NCBI RefSeq assembly: GCF_000173735.1
Contig: NZ_ACCB01000004.1
Span: 1 to 64,000, forward strand
Direction: 5' to 3'
DNA: 64,000 bases
DNA from: Yersinia aldovae ATCC 35236
Lineage (GTDB): Bacteria > Pseudomonadota > Gammaproteobacteria > Enterobacterales > Enterobacteriaceae
Below, piece by piece: positions 20,276 to 28,939 of this stretch. Every line of letters begins with the position of its first letter. The stretch's first letter is position 1. The notes beneath the pieces are model-generated. The model was not told where the DNA came from, did not search any database, and saw nothing but the letters and a program-made list of their open reading frames with translations. The position numbers and the translations under genes were made by a program.

Positions 20276-22303
20276 TCACCACTGATAGCTCAGGAACAGC
20301 TTCGCGTTGCGGCCATCTTGTGGCACACCTTGCGGCGCGTAATACTCTTTATCAAATGCGTTACCCAGCACTACCGTGGTGGTTACGCCTTTTAACTGCT
20401 CCTGGCCTTTATAGCTGACATAAAAGTCATTGAGACCATAGCCGGCCTGACGTACACCAGTACTTAACGGTTTGGAACGATCGGCAAATGTGGCAATCCA
20501 ACCGACCGCGAATCCGCTGTTTACGACGGGGACATCCAGAATACTGGTGACGGTATCCGGGTTGATGGATTCGAGCCATTTACCGGTACTCTGGTTTTTA
20601 CCGCGGGTTCGGTTATAGGCCAGATCCCAGTTAAACAGTGCTGTTTTGTAGCTCATGGTGGCATCCCAGCCCCAGATTTTCGCCCGGTCGATATTGACCG
20701 ATGTGGTGGTCATCGCCATCATGTTAACGCGGGTGTCGATGTAGTCATTAGCATGGGTATCGAAGTAACTGGCTTTGAATTGCAGGTCATCATCAGCCAT
20801 CAGTAACTCACTGAAACGTAGACCAAAACCGTACTCCTGGGTTTCATTGGTTTCTGGTTTCAGATTAGGGTTTGGCACCCAGTAGTTGGTGAGTGTCATC
20901 CCTGGGCGGATGGGGATCGAGAAGTGTTTTGAGTCGTTGTACATCTCGCCCATCGTCGGTGCGCGGAATGCCTGGGCGTAAGAACCAAACAACATCAGCC
21001 AATCGGTGGGCGTAATACTGACAGCTCCGCGTGATGACCATTTATCAGCATCCACATCGGCATAACCTTCACTGCTGCCGCGATAGTTGTCATAACGGGT
21101 GCCGGCCAAAATAGAAACCGGCAGATCGCGCAGGGTAATTTCATCTTGCAGCCAGCCGGAACCAAAACGGATATCCGCTCGTGGGAAGCTTTCTGTTGCA
21201 CCGCCGGGAGTCTGCTCCTGTTTATAGGCTTCAGTACCGTAAGTCAGCAGGTGCGAGGCGATGCTGTCAGTGAATAAACGGGTGCGGTTTTCCAGTTTGC
21301 CGCCGTTGGTTGTCTGCTTACGTCCTTCCTCCGCTGAACCGCGTGGGCGGGCATTGATTTCCACTTCGGAGTAATAAACTTGTGCCGTGGCATTCAACCA
21401 CTCTTGGTCAAGTGGCTTAATATTGTAGCTGAGTTGCGCATCACGTTGAATTGTCGAGCGATTCGTCATGACATTACCGCTGGAGGCATTACTGGTTTGC
21501 GGGTTTTTTGGTTCAATCGCGTCGTTGTTGTAATAACGTAAGTTGGCGCTTAGTGACTGAGTCTGATCAATACGCCAGGTACCTTTTGTCAGCACATTGC
21601 TGATAGTCTCATCATTGGGTGCATTAAAGCCGTTGCTCTGACGGATGTTGCCGATATCACGAGTACCAAAAGAGAGTATGCCATCCAGTGAGTCAGTGCG
21701 CCCATACGCGCTGGCACCCAGACCTACGCTGTGATCACCGGTGGCGGCCGAGCTGTAAACCCGATAACCGCTGTTATTGCCCGGTAACAGTAAATCGGCA
21801 GCATCGACGGTTTCGAAAGAGATGACGCCACCCAATGCGCCACTGCCATACAGCAGTGCTGACGGGCCACGTACCACTTCAACGCGTTTAACCAGTGCCG
21901 GATCGAGGAAGGTTGAGTTCAGGTGGCCGGTATCAGTGCCTTGGCGAATACCGTCGACCAGCGTTAATACGCCTTGCTTGCCATAACCGCGCAGTGTCAC
22001 ATCCTGACCATTGGTTCGCCCGCTGCCAGTCACGGTCAGGCCCGGAACTTTGCGTAACATATCTGCCGCAGATGTGGCGGTTTCGCTGGTGGGCGAGGTT
22101 CCTTCAATGACGGTCACCATCATCGGCGCTTCAAAGCTACTGCGCTCATTGCCGGTTGCGGTCACCACCATCGTATCGGTGGTGTGTTTTTTGCTGTTTT
22201 CTTGCTCAATCGTGGTGGCTGCGGTGGCAGCCAGAGGCAAGGTGCAAGCGATTGCCAAACTGAGTGGTGACCAACGGAAACGGTTGGAAGTAATACGAGG
22301 CAT
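20276..22303 (-). CDS. hmuR: TonB-dependent outer-membrane hemin receptor HmuR
   Basis: Outer-membrane receptor (675 residues) that imports hemin and hemoprotein-bound heme using TonB energy. It has a signal peptide (about 1-29, ending LAATAATT), a TonB box near the mature N-terminus (DTMVVTA), a plug domain (about 55-165, with RVEVVRGPSALLYGSGALGG), and a 22-strand barrel ending in FLSYQW. The FRAP and NPNL box motifs of heme receptors are both visible (AFRAPTMGEMYND and NPNLKPETNE). GGAG precedes the ATG. It follows hemP by 151 bp and is part of the Fur-controlled operon. Confidence 0.96.
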   Translation of the reverse strand: MPRITSNRFRWSPLSLAIACTLPLAATAATTIEQENSKKHTTDTMVVTATGNERSSFEAPMMVTVIEGTSPTSETATSAADMLRKVPGLTVTGSGRTNGQDVTLRGYGKQGVLTLVDGIRQGTDTGHLNSTFLDPALVKRVEVVRGPSALLYGSGALGGVISFETVDAADLLLPGNNSGYRVYSSAATGDHSVGLGASAYGRTDSLDGILSFGTRDIGNIRQSNGFNAPNDETISNVLTKGTWRIDQTQSLSANLRYYNNDAIEPKNPQTSNASSGNVMTNRSTIQRDAQLSYNIKPLDQEWLNATAQVYYSEVEINARPRGSAEEGRKQTTNGGKLENRTRLFTDSIASHLLTYGTEAYKQEQTPGGATESFPRADIRFGSGWLQDEITLRDLPVSILAGTRYDNYRGSSEGYADVDADKWSSRGAVSITPTDWLMLFGSYAQAFRAPTMGEMYNDSKHFSIPIRPGMTLTNYWVPNPNLKPETNETQEYGFGLRFSELLMADDDLQFKASYFDTHANDYIDTRVNMMAMTTTSVNIDRAKIWGWDATMSYKTALFNWDLAYNRTRGKNQSTGKWLESINPDTVTSILDVPVVNSGFAVGWIATFADRSKPLSTGVRQAGYGLNDFYVSYKGQEQLKGVTTTVVLGNAFDKEYYAPQGVPQDGRNAKLFLSYQW

Positions 22304-22454
22304 GACGGCAATTCTCCATATTTTCTATTCAAAAAAACAGATAGATAGTTTGCTGGCTGCCTTGATTCGAGAATCTGGGTGGCTTGCTGTGCCCTTGGTC
22401 CTTAACATGACAGCAGTGTTTGCTGTAACGGCAATGACGTTGGCTATGTGTATG

Positions 22455-22646
22455 TTATTTAGTCAGTATTAGCTTGCCGGTCTTGGTTTGACGCAACTGA
22501 TAGCATTCGCCCTGATGAATGATAAAAGCGACACCGTGCTCCCTCAGCAGTTGTTCGCTGGTGATAGACAGCGGCTTACTTGCCATCGGGGACTCGACAG
22601 CAGGCTCGTCGTTCAATATCGGTGCTTTATTCAACGGATTGTCCAT
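22455..22646 (-). CDS. hemP: HemP/HmuP family small protein
   Basis: Small protein of 63 residues at the head of the hemin operon. The C-terminal half has the HemP family pattern: ITSEQLLREHGVAFIIHQGE, then YQLRQTKTGKLILTK. The first half is low in recognisable features. In other bacteria HemP/HmuP acts as a regulator of the downstream receptor gene; its role in Yersinia is less clear. It lies directly downstream of a strong Fur box. The start ATG follows AAGG about 11 bases upstream. Confidence 0.88.
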   Translation of the reverse strand: MDNPLNKAPILNDEPAVESPMASKPLSITSEQLLREHGVAFIIHQGECYQLRQTKTGKLILTK

Positions 22647-22673
22647 ATAACCAACAAGGTAATGATACGCAAT

Positions 22674-22698
22674 ATGAATATGATAATCATTATCAATA
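22674..22698 (-). promoter_or_regulatory. Fur box of the hemP-hmuRSTUV operon
   Basis: ATATGATAATCATTATCAATA matches the Fur consensus GATAATGATAATCATTATC over most of its length, with a perfect TGATAATCATTATCA core (22681-22695). It sits about 35 bp upstream of the hemP start, in the promoter position. It implies iron repression of the hemin operon. Confidence 0.85.
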
Positions 22699-23040
22699 TG
22701 AACTGATGTTACATCAAGACATATTTATTGTTAATTAATTATTTTGCTAATGGATTCCAGCTCGGTTGATTTTTATGTCTAATCGTTGGCCGCAGGGCCA
22801 TCAATCATGAAACGCAGAGGGTGTTGTGCAGCCGCAGCGCGGGTTAACACGCGTGCATATGAGGTATTTCAGGCAAGGCCAATGGGGAGGGTGGCAACGC
22901 TGTCAGCCTGTTGTTAGCGATATCCCTCTCTGCTCATTTTTTGAAAGAAACATTTCTGTGCATCATTGATGATGATGGGATAGACGTTTATGTCATGGGA
23001 TTGACAGAACGGAACATTCATCTGTACGGCTGGAGATATT
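22699..23040. other. Intergenic region between hemP and the SopB-like gene
   Basis: About 340 bp with no gene I can support. It contains a short TGGCC/GGGCCA hairpin (about 22789-22802) and must hold the promoter of the effector gene. No Fur-like or other named operator was seen beyond the hemP Fur box. Confidence 0.5.
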
Positions 23041-24696
23041 ATGAATTTCCCAAGCATATTTAGTTCCCGTAGTGGCCACTGCGCAGTAACCCGAAAACAA
23101 GATCCGCAATGTTCTGCCACGCAGAATAAATCTAATTATCGACTGATATCTATGAATGAAAAAGCGCCACAGAAAGTTGAGAGAATAATTGGGATTGAGT
23201 GCGGGTATATTCCCACAGCTACCCGCTCGGTAGCTACCCTTAAAGAATACCAGGCTAGCCAGTTGAATATCGCACAGTCTGTTATGGATAAACTTAAGTT
23301 TAATCTTAATGTGACAACTTTATTATCACCTTCGGATCTTTTAAATACCGTGGATTCGGGTGTTGGGCTAGTCACTCAGCAGCAAATGAAAACCACGAAA
23401 GAGTTACAGAAAAAACTAATTAGCCATATTGCCGGGTTACTGAGTAATAAGTTTGCTTTTTCGCTGAAGGAAACAGAGAAAGTTATTCGTCTGGAATTTA
23501 AAGAAGCCGCGACCAAGTTGCGTAATGAGAAAACCTGGCAAACGGTACAAACTCATTTTGAACATAATAGTAAAGAATACGTCTGCACTTTAATTCCGGC
23601 AGGGCAAATGAAAAGTGGAACGAGTGATATTTTCCAGCATTCTTACCAGAACAACGGTGTCTGTAGCGCATCGACAACAGAGACTGAACACGCGACAAAT
23701 TTATGGATGTCGGAAATTGCCGGGCCTGACGATAAGGGTGAGGCTCAAACGTTATTTAAAGGTATTCGCCACGGTATTCTCTCCCCTTATGGATTGAAAA
23801 ATGATGACCCCGTGCGTGCGTCGGGTGCTCTCTCTCGGGCAAAGGAGGTTGTGGCCGCTGCGTTGTATGCGAAGCCTGACTTATTCAATAAAGCCTTGGC
23901 CGGTGAACCCGTTCCGTTACAAATTGTCTCCACTTCTCTGGTCACGGCAAGCCACATAGGCGGGGAAGATGAAATGTTAAAGGATCAGATAAATGCCTGG
24001 CAATCGTTGAGCGAAAAGAAAGCTGTAAGTTTGTCTGTCATGGGAAATGACGGGAAATTGCAGCAAGTAACGGTGAATCTTATGGTGGCAGCGTTCAATT
24101 TTGGTGTCAACGAAATGGCATTGAAATTCGGGTTAGGGCGGTCAACGTCAGACGGATATAACGCGCAGGCGCTCAAACAGCTATTGGGCGGTGACCTTAC
24201 ACCGAATTCCCCTCCTGCCGGGATGGTGGGTAAGTATCTGGCAGACACACCTACGAATGGGGATAAAGTGAGGGAGTTGAGTCAGCAACTCAAGCAAATT
24301 CTTGTCCATAATTCGCACCATCGTGATGGTGGTGAACCTTATAAAGCGGCGCAACGTGTTGCCATGCTAGCGTATGAGATTGGTGCAGTGCCTTGCTGGA
24401 ACTGTAAGAGCGGTAAGGACAGAACCGGCATGTTGGACGCAGAAATCAAAAGAGAAGTGGTCAGCCAGCACCAGGGGCTGCCATTGAGCAAACCCGGCCA
24501 GGCTCTTAGCAATAGTGATAAAAAATTATTTCAGCAAGTGCTGGTTAACGGTGGTAACTCAGAAGTTCAGGCTTATAACACCGGCGCGGCAGGCAACCAG
24601 GTATTAAAAAATTACCGATATTCAACTTATCATACGGTGAACGCATCGGTAATAACGAGGTATGGAACGAGGTGCAAGGTCTGTCACGTCTGGTAA
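23041..24696 (+). CDS. sopB: SopB/SigD/IpgD-family T3SS effector phosphoinositide phosphatase, C-terminal frameshift
   Basis: Homologue of the Salmonella effector SopB (SigD), which is injected by T3SS and dephosphorylates phosphoinositides in host membranes. Visible family features are the middle stretch ALAGEPVPLQIVSTSLVTAS, motif FNFGVNEMALKFGLG, and the active site WNCKSGKDRTGMLDAEIKRE with catalytic C455 and R461 (CX5R). The open frame has 551 residues, but its last 27 (from residue 525) do not match the family. The other frame from 24612 continues as LPIFNLSYGERIGNNEVW, then VQGLSRLV, with a stop at 24702-24704, like the SopB tail. A one-base loss in the A6 run at 24606-24611 explains this. 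GGAG precedes the ATG. The catalytic part is intact. Confidence 0.88.
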   Translation: MNFPSIFSSRSGHCAVTRKQDPQCSATQNKSNYRLISMNEKAPQKVERIIGIECGYIPTATRSVATLKEYQASQLNIAQSVMDKLKFNLNVTTLLSPSDLLNTVDSGVGLVTQQQMKTTKELQKKLISHIAGLLSNKFAFSLKETEKVIRLEFKEAATKLRNEKTWQTVQTHFEHNSKEYVCTLIPAGQMKSGTSDIFQHSYQNNGVCSASTTETEHATNLWMSEIAGPDDKGEAQTLFKGIRHGILSPYGLKNDDPVRASGALSRAKEVVAAALYAKPDLFNKALAGEPVPLQIVSTSLVTASHIGGEDEMLKDQINAWQSLSEKKAVSLSVMGNDGKLQQVTVNLMVAAFNFGVNEMALKFGLGRSTSDGYNAQALKQLLGGDLTPNSPPAGMVGKYLADTPTNGDKVRELSQQLKQILVHNSHHRDGGEPYKAAQRVAMLAYEIGAVPCWNCKSGKDRTGMLDAEIKREVVSQHQGLPLSKPGQALSNSDKKLFQQVLVNGGNSEVQAYNTGAAGNQVLKNYRYSTYHTVNASVITRYGTRCKVCHVW

Positions 24697-24712
24697 GAAG
24701 TTAAGGGAATAA

Positions 24713-25054
24713 ATGCATAATATAATCTATCGTCTTTACGATGCTCTGGGGCTTGAAATTGATGGGGACGATCCGGCTTTAGTGATTGATAACGATTTGA
24801 CCATTTACTTCAACGAGTCAGAGGATGCGTTAGAGATGTGCTGCCCGGTTGGGCCGTTACCCACGCAAGTCACTCAGTTGCAGAATGTGCTGAAGTTAAA
24901 TTATGCCAGCTCAGTCGTGCTGGCGACTGACGCCGGGAATACTCTGTTGCTGGCGCTACAGCGTTTCCCTGAAACGTCTTGCGGCGCAGAATTGGAGGCT
25001 GGGCTGAATCAGCTAATAACCATTACACGCGATCTGCGTCAAACCCTGATATAA
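24713..25054 (+). CDS. sigE: SigE/PipC-like type III secretion chaperone (CesT family)
   Basis: Small acidic cytoplasmic protein of 113 residues. Length, acidity and pattern (MHNIIYRLYDALGLEI near the start, followed by alternating strands and a C-terminal helix) are those of the class I T3SS chaperone SigE/PipC, the dedicated partner of SopB/SigD. It begins 8 bp after the corrected stop of the SopB-like gene (24702-24704), so the two are one operon, exactly as sopB-sigE is in Salmonella. The reading frame is open throughout, even though the effector upstream is frameshifted. The gene symbol is by analogy. Confidence 0.8.
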   Translation: MHNIIYRLYDALGLEIDGDDPALVIDNDLTIYFNESEDALEMCCPVGPLPTQVTQLQNVLKLNYASSVVLATDAGNTLLLALQRFPETSCGAELEAGLNQLITITRDLRQTLI

Positions 25055-25143
25055 AGTGTTTAACTGGGAACGTTAGAGTACCTGCTGGTCAGAATAGAGG
25101 TTTGTTAGCCTACACCAGCGGCTGGCTGGTTTAGGCTGATTAC

Positions 25144-25271
25144 TGAGGTTAATGACAACGCGCCAGTAGTGGTGAGAACAGGCCGATCGTAACGACTTCC
25201 ATGCAGGCTTGAACCGCGCCATTCCTGGCGCGAACACTCTATTCTTCCGCCCGTCTTGCACCTTGCAAGAT
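25144..25271. repeat. Dispersed intergenic repeat, copy B
   Basis: Second copy of the repeat seen at 331-469, in the same orientation. Conserved blocks are TGAGGTTAATGACAACGCG, ACAGGCCGATCGTA, GACTTCC and TTCTTCCGCCCGT. A GCGCCATTCCTGGCGC hairpin lies inside (about 25217-25232). It follows the chaperone gene and contains no protein gene. Its presence near 25 kb and at the left edge argues for a genome-wide family. Confidence 0.55.
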
Positions 25272-25804
25272 TTGTGATAAGTGACAGATTATTTTGCTCA
25301 TTAATAGCTCTGCGAACCGATCTACATCATGAGACTTTCACCGAGTTTTTATAAATTATATAGCAATCTATCTAAACTATTTGGTCTTTAATGGCGTGTC
25401 AAAAAGGCAATTATTAATAACATACTCTATTTAATGGTTTTTATCTCATGCTAAATTGAATTCTATTCTTTATGTTTATCATCTGATGATAATGTTTATA
25501 TAATTAATATTATCAATATCATTGGCTATTTTTATATGGTCTTGCTGTTTTTTAGCCTACTTTGTTAATTAAATAAAATTACTATAAAAGTGACGTGGCT
25601 GTTTATTTATAAATGTAAACACTATCATCCGAATGTAAGTAAAATAAGACATATCAGTTTCTTCTGTTTGCTTCTAATTAGTAGCGGGATTATCTTTTAC
25701 AACCATTATTTAATTGCACAAAACTCTGGCTTTAACAGGCCGATTTTTCGTTCAGTGATTGTGATTGTATATCTTATTAAATATTTATGAGAGGTGTTAT
25801 AAAT
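25272..25804. other. AT-rich intergenic region upstream of the O-methyltransferase
   Basis: About 530 bp of AT-rich DNA between the repeat and the methyltransferase gene. A 66-codon open frame at 25590-25790 lacks a ribosome binding site and is not supported. The promoter of the methyltransferase gene should be in its last 150 bp. Confidence 0.5.
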
Positions 25805-26836
25805 ATGGCAATTAATAAAGAGTTTTCGCCTGAAAAGGAAGCCGCAGCATTATTTCTGTTGGATCAGGCGATGGGGTTCACTTATCAGGCTGCACTTCGT
25901 GCAGTCACTATTTTGGGGGTGGCTGATCAGCTTACAAATGGGCCAAAAACAGCACAGGAACTGGCGAAGGAACTTAGTGTTGATGCGCAAAATCTGCATC
26001 GGGTGATGCGACTGCTTGTGACTCGGGACATTTTCCATGAAGTCGAAGGGCAGCGATTTGCTCTTACTCCGGCGGCAGAGTTTTTATGCACATCGACATC
26101 CCATTCGCTACGTGATGGTATTTTGATGCTGACAGATGAAACAATGTGGCGGCCGCTGGGCAATCTGGCAGAAAGCATCAAAGGTCACTCCGTCTTTAAA
26201 CAGATATACAACATGTCGTTCTTCGAATACTGGTCACAGCCGCAGAAACGCTCGCCAAAATATGATTTCCATACCGGTATGTCTTCTATGTCAGCGGTAG
26301 AAAATCTGGCTTTGGTGCGTAGCTATGATTTCCCTGCAAATACGACCGTGGTTGATATTGCCGGTGGTTTAGGCGGATTACTGTTGCAAGTTTTGCAGGC
26401 CAATCCCACACTTCACGGTATTTTGTTCGATCAGGCACCGGTTTTGGAACGGCATTGTCTTGGCGAGTTGGGCGATGACTCACGCTGGAAGCTGCAACCG
26501 GGTAGTTTCTTTGAAAAATGCCCTCCGGCAGACTTTTATTTGCTTAAATACATTACCCATGATTGGCCGGATGAAAAGACGGCACAAATACTTGGAAACT
26601 GTCGTAAGGCGATGCACCCAAACGGAAAAGTGCTGATCATGGAGGGCATTATTCCTGAAGGTAATGAGCCACATTTCGGGAAATATATGGACCTTATCTT
26701 GATGGGAAGCTTTGACGGTGGCAGAGGGCGCACTGAGGCTGAGTTGAAACTGGTGCTTGCCAAAGCTGACCTAAAACTGAATCGCATCATCAAAACCGGT
26801 AGCTATCTGTCGATAGCCGAGGCGGTTGCTCGTTAA
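25805..26836 (+). CDS. SAM-dependent O-methyltransferase (COMT-like, class I)
   Basis: Cytosolic methyltransferase of 343 residues. The N-terminal dimerisation domain has a winged-helix character (about 15-95, with ALRAVTILGVADQL, ELAKELSVDAQNLHRVMRLL). The Rossmann domain carries the SAM-binding motif VVDIAGGLGG and the catalytic HDW motif in LLKYITHDWPDEKTAQIL. GAGAGG at 25787-25792 supports the ATG at 25805. It ends at a strong terminator and is followed by the siderophore transporter, so it may modify a secondary metabolite, but the substrate is unknown. It probably belongs to accessory DNA. Confidence 0.85.
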   Translation: MAINKEFSPEKEAAALFLLDQAMGFTYQAALRAVTILGVADQLTNGPKTAQELAKELSVDAQNLHRVMRLLVTRDIFHEVEGQRFALTPAAEFLCTSTSHSLRDGILMLTDETMWRPLGNLAESIKGHSVFKQIYNMSFFEYWSQPQKRSPKYDFHTGMSSMSAVENLALVRSYDFPANTTVVDIAGGLGGLLLQVLQANPTLHGILFDQAPVLERHCLGELGDDSRWKLQPGSFFEKCPPADFYLLKYITHDWPDEKTAQILGNCRKAMHPNGKVLIMEGIIPEGNEPHFGKYMDLILMGSFDGGRGRTEAELKLVLAKADLKLNRIIKTGSYLSIAEAVAR

Positions 26837-26882
26837 CCATAGCGGTATGATAACGCCGCACACTTGTCGTAATCGCCTTTCC

Positions 26883-26911
26883 AGCCCGCACTTCATTTGC
26901 GGGCTTTTCTC
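26883..26911 (+). terminator. Intrinsic terminator after the O-methyltransferase gene
   Basis: AGCCCGCA and TGCGGGCT form an 8-bp stem around a short loop and are followed by TTTTCT on the plus strand, 47 bp past the stop codon. Confidence 0.8.
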
Positions 26912-26951
26912 TCCTGTTCATTACTGGCATATATCGGTATCATCTTGATAT

Positions 26952-26976
26952 TAGTAATGCAAATCATTAGCATTAC
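26952..26976 (+). promoter_or_regulatory. Fur box of the siderophore ABC transporter operon
   Basis: TAATGCAAATCATTAGCATTA is a near-perfect palindrome matching the Fur consensus GATAATGATAATCATTATC at most positions. It lies about 40 bp upstream of the substrate-binding protein gene, at the expected operator position, so the transporter is iron-repressed. Confidence 0.75.
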
Positions 26977-27016
26977 AGCCAAAGGATAATTAAATCCCTA
27001 ATTTTCAGGAGAGAAA

Positions 27017-27970
27017 ATGCGATTACGTACAGCTCTATTTTTATCATTACTGATGGCAACGGCTATTCTTACCGGGTGTGATGATTCATCTGCGCCCCCT
27101 GAAACAACGGCAAAAATTAGTATTGAACATGCGCAGGGCACGACTCAAGTTCCGCTTAATCCGCAAAAAGTTATCATTCTGAATCCTTCGGTATTGGATA
27201 CTGCCGACGCACTGAGCATTAAAGTGGCAGGTGTTCCGCAGACCAGTACCCATTTGCCCGCCTTTTTATCCAAATACAGTGGCTCTGGTTATCTGAATGC
27301 TGGCACCTTATTTGAACCGGATTATGAGGCGCTGAGTCAAGCCAAACCTGACCTGATTATTGCAGGTGGGCGCGCTCAAGATGCTTATGACAAGCTTAGC
27401 GCTATCGCACCGACTATCTCGCTTGATATTGATTCCCAAAACTTTACCCAAAGCCTGACGCACCGCACTGAGCAACTGGCATCAATATTTGGTAAAGAAA
27501 AAGAAGCTAAGGTGCTGCTGGGTAATTTTACTTCTCAGATAAACAGCATCAAGCAGAAATCAGCTAACGCCGGATCAGCAATGGTATTGATGGTCAGCGG
27601 TGGCAAAATGTCGGCTTACACGCCTGGTTCGCGTTTCGGTTTTGTATTTGACGAATTGGGTTTCACGCCAGCGGCAACGTTCACTGAAACTGGCCGTCAT
27701 GGCAATGTAGTGACATCTGAATTTATTCTCAATGCCAACCCGGAGTGGCTTTTCGTACTCGATCGGGATAATGCAATTGGCCGTACCGAAGGGCAATCTG
27801 CACAACAAATTCTGGATAACCCGCTGATCCGCAAGACCAAGGCTTGGCAAAACAACCACGTTATCTACCTCGACTCCTCCTCGCTCTATATTGCGGGTGG
27901 GATACAAAGTTATAGCCAGTTGATGGATAAAGTGAGTTCAGTGTTGGATAAACAAGCCGCAGTGCAATAA
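27017..27970 (+). CDS. Siderophore ABC transporter substrate-binding lipoprotein (FatB/CeuE-like)
   Basis: Lipoprotein of 317 residues, anchored in the inner membrane facing the periplasm, that captures a ferric siderophore. The N-terminus has a lipobox LTGC with the lipidated Cys at residue 21. Family stretches include PQKVIILNPSVLDTADALSI, LSQAKPDLIIAGGRA and the C-terminal HVIYLDSSSLYIAGG. GGAGAG precedes the ATG. Four genes in order (binding protein, two permeases, ATPase) match the FatBDCE/CeuEBCD type for catecholate or anguibactin-like siderophores. The precise ligand cannot be read from sequence. No siderophore synthesis genes or outer-membrane receptor for it lie nearby. Confidence 0.88.
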   Translation: MRLRTALFLSLLMATAILTGCDDSSAPPETTAKISIEHAQGTTQVPLNPQKVIILNPSVLDTADALSIKVAGVPQTSTHLPAFLSKYSGSGYLNAGTLFEPDYEALSQAKPDLIIAGGRAQDAYDKLSAIAPTISLDIDSQNFTQSLTHRTEQLASIFGKEKEAKVLLGNFTSQINSIKQKSANAGSAMVLMVSGGKMSAYTPGSRFGFVFDELGFTPAATFTETGRHGNVVTSEFILNANPEWLFVLDRDNAIGRTEGQSAQQILDNPLIRKTKAWQNNHVIYLDSSSLYIAGGIQSYSQLMDKVSSVLDKQAAVQ

Positions 27971-27979
27971 TTCTCATCA

Positions 27980-28939
27980 ATGAAAAATATTAGCTTTGTA
28001 GCGGGCCTGGTTATTTTACTGGGCCTGATGATATGTAGCCTATTTATCGGTGCCGGGCATGTCACATTCGCCAATCTCTGGTCTGATCCAGATATGCGTG
28101 ACATTTTTTTGATAAGTCGTGTGCCGAGGACGATGGCTTTAGTGTTGGCTGGTAGTGCAATGAGCGTCGCCGGTCTTATTATGCAGATGCTGACGCAGAA
28201 CCGCTTTGTCGAACCTTCAATTGCAGGAACCACCCAGTCAGCCAGCCTTGGCTTATTGTTAGTGATGGTGTTCAGCCCATCGGCCCCGGTGATGGTGAAA
28301 ATGGTCGTGGCGACAGTATTTGCAATGGGCGGCACCGCGCTGTTTATGCTGTTACTGGCGCGAATGAAAATGAAATCGGCTCTGATGGTTCCGCTTACTG
28401 GCATTATGCTGGGCGCGGTGTTTAGTGCTGTCACAACATTTTTGGCGATGGAGTTTGACCTGTTGCAGTCGCTAGGCAGTTGGGAGTCAGGTGACTTTTC
28501 CGGCGTATTACAAGGCCGCTATGAATTGCTGTGGATAGTCGGTGGGCTGACACTGATCGCGTGTTTGATCGCCGATCGTTTTACTGTCGCCGGGATGGGG
28601 CGTGATTTTTCTGTTAATGTTGGTCTTAACTATCAACGTGTTATGCTGATAGGAATGTCTATCATCGCCATTATTAGCGGCGTGGTAGTGGTAGTTATTG
28701 GCGTGCTGCCTTTCCTTGGTTTGATTGTCCCCAATATTGTCAGTATGGCGATGGGGGATAACCTGCGCCGAACTATACCTTGGGTTAGCCTTTGTGGTGG
28801 TGGCTTGGTTGTTCTGTGCGACATTATCGGCCGGTTAATTACTTATCCGTTTGAAATACCCGCCAGCGTTATTTTGGGAGCGATAGGTGCATTCGTTTTC
28901 CTGTTATTAATTGTTAGGACAAAACGTTATGCAGGCTGA
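27980..28939 (+). CDS. Siderophore ABC transporter permease (FatD/CeuB-like)
   Basis: Polytopic FecCD-family permease of 319 residues with about 9 transmembrane helices. Visible are the early motif VPRTMALVLAGSAMSVAGLI and the coupling segment GVLPFLGLIVPNIVSM. It begins 10 bp after the lipoprotein gene and overlaps the second permease gene. It would form half of a heterodimeric membrane channel. No defects. Confidence 0.88.
   Translation: MKNISFVAGLVILLGLMICSLFIGAGHVTFANLWSDPDMRDIFLISRVPRTMALVLAGSAMSVAGLIMQMLTQNRFVEPSIAGTTQSASLGLLLVMVFSPSAPVMVKMVVATVFAMGGTALFMLLLARMKMKSALMVPLTGIMLGAVFSAVTTFLAMEFDLLQSLGSWESGDFSGVLQGRYELLWIVGGLTLIACLIADRFTVAGMGRDFSVNVGLNYQRVMLIGMSIIAIISGVVVVVIGVLPFLGLIVPNIVSMAMGDNLRRTIPWVSLCGGGLVVLCDIIGRLITYPFEIPASVILGAIGAFVFLLLIVRTKRYAG

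Noticed and set aside
22011..22472. 153-codon ORF antisense to hmuR and hemP
   Set aside because: Shadow of two clearly identified genes.
25073..25261. 62-codon minus-strand ORF after the chaperone gene
   Set aside because: Same repeat as at the left edge; coding potential is a by-product.
25590..25790. 66-codon ORF before the methyltransferase
   Set aside because: AT-rich composition, no ribosome binding site, no recognisable family; more likely non-coding.
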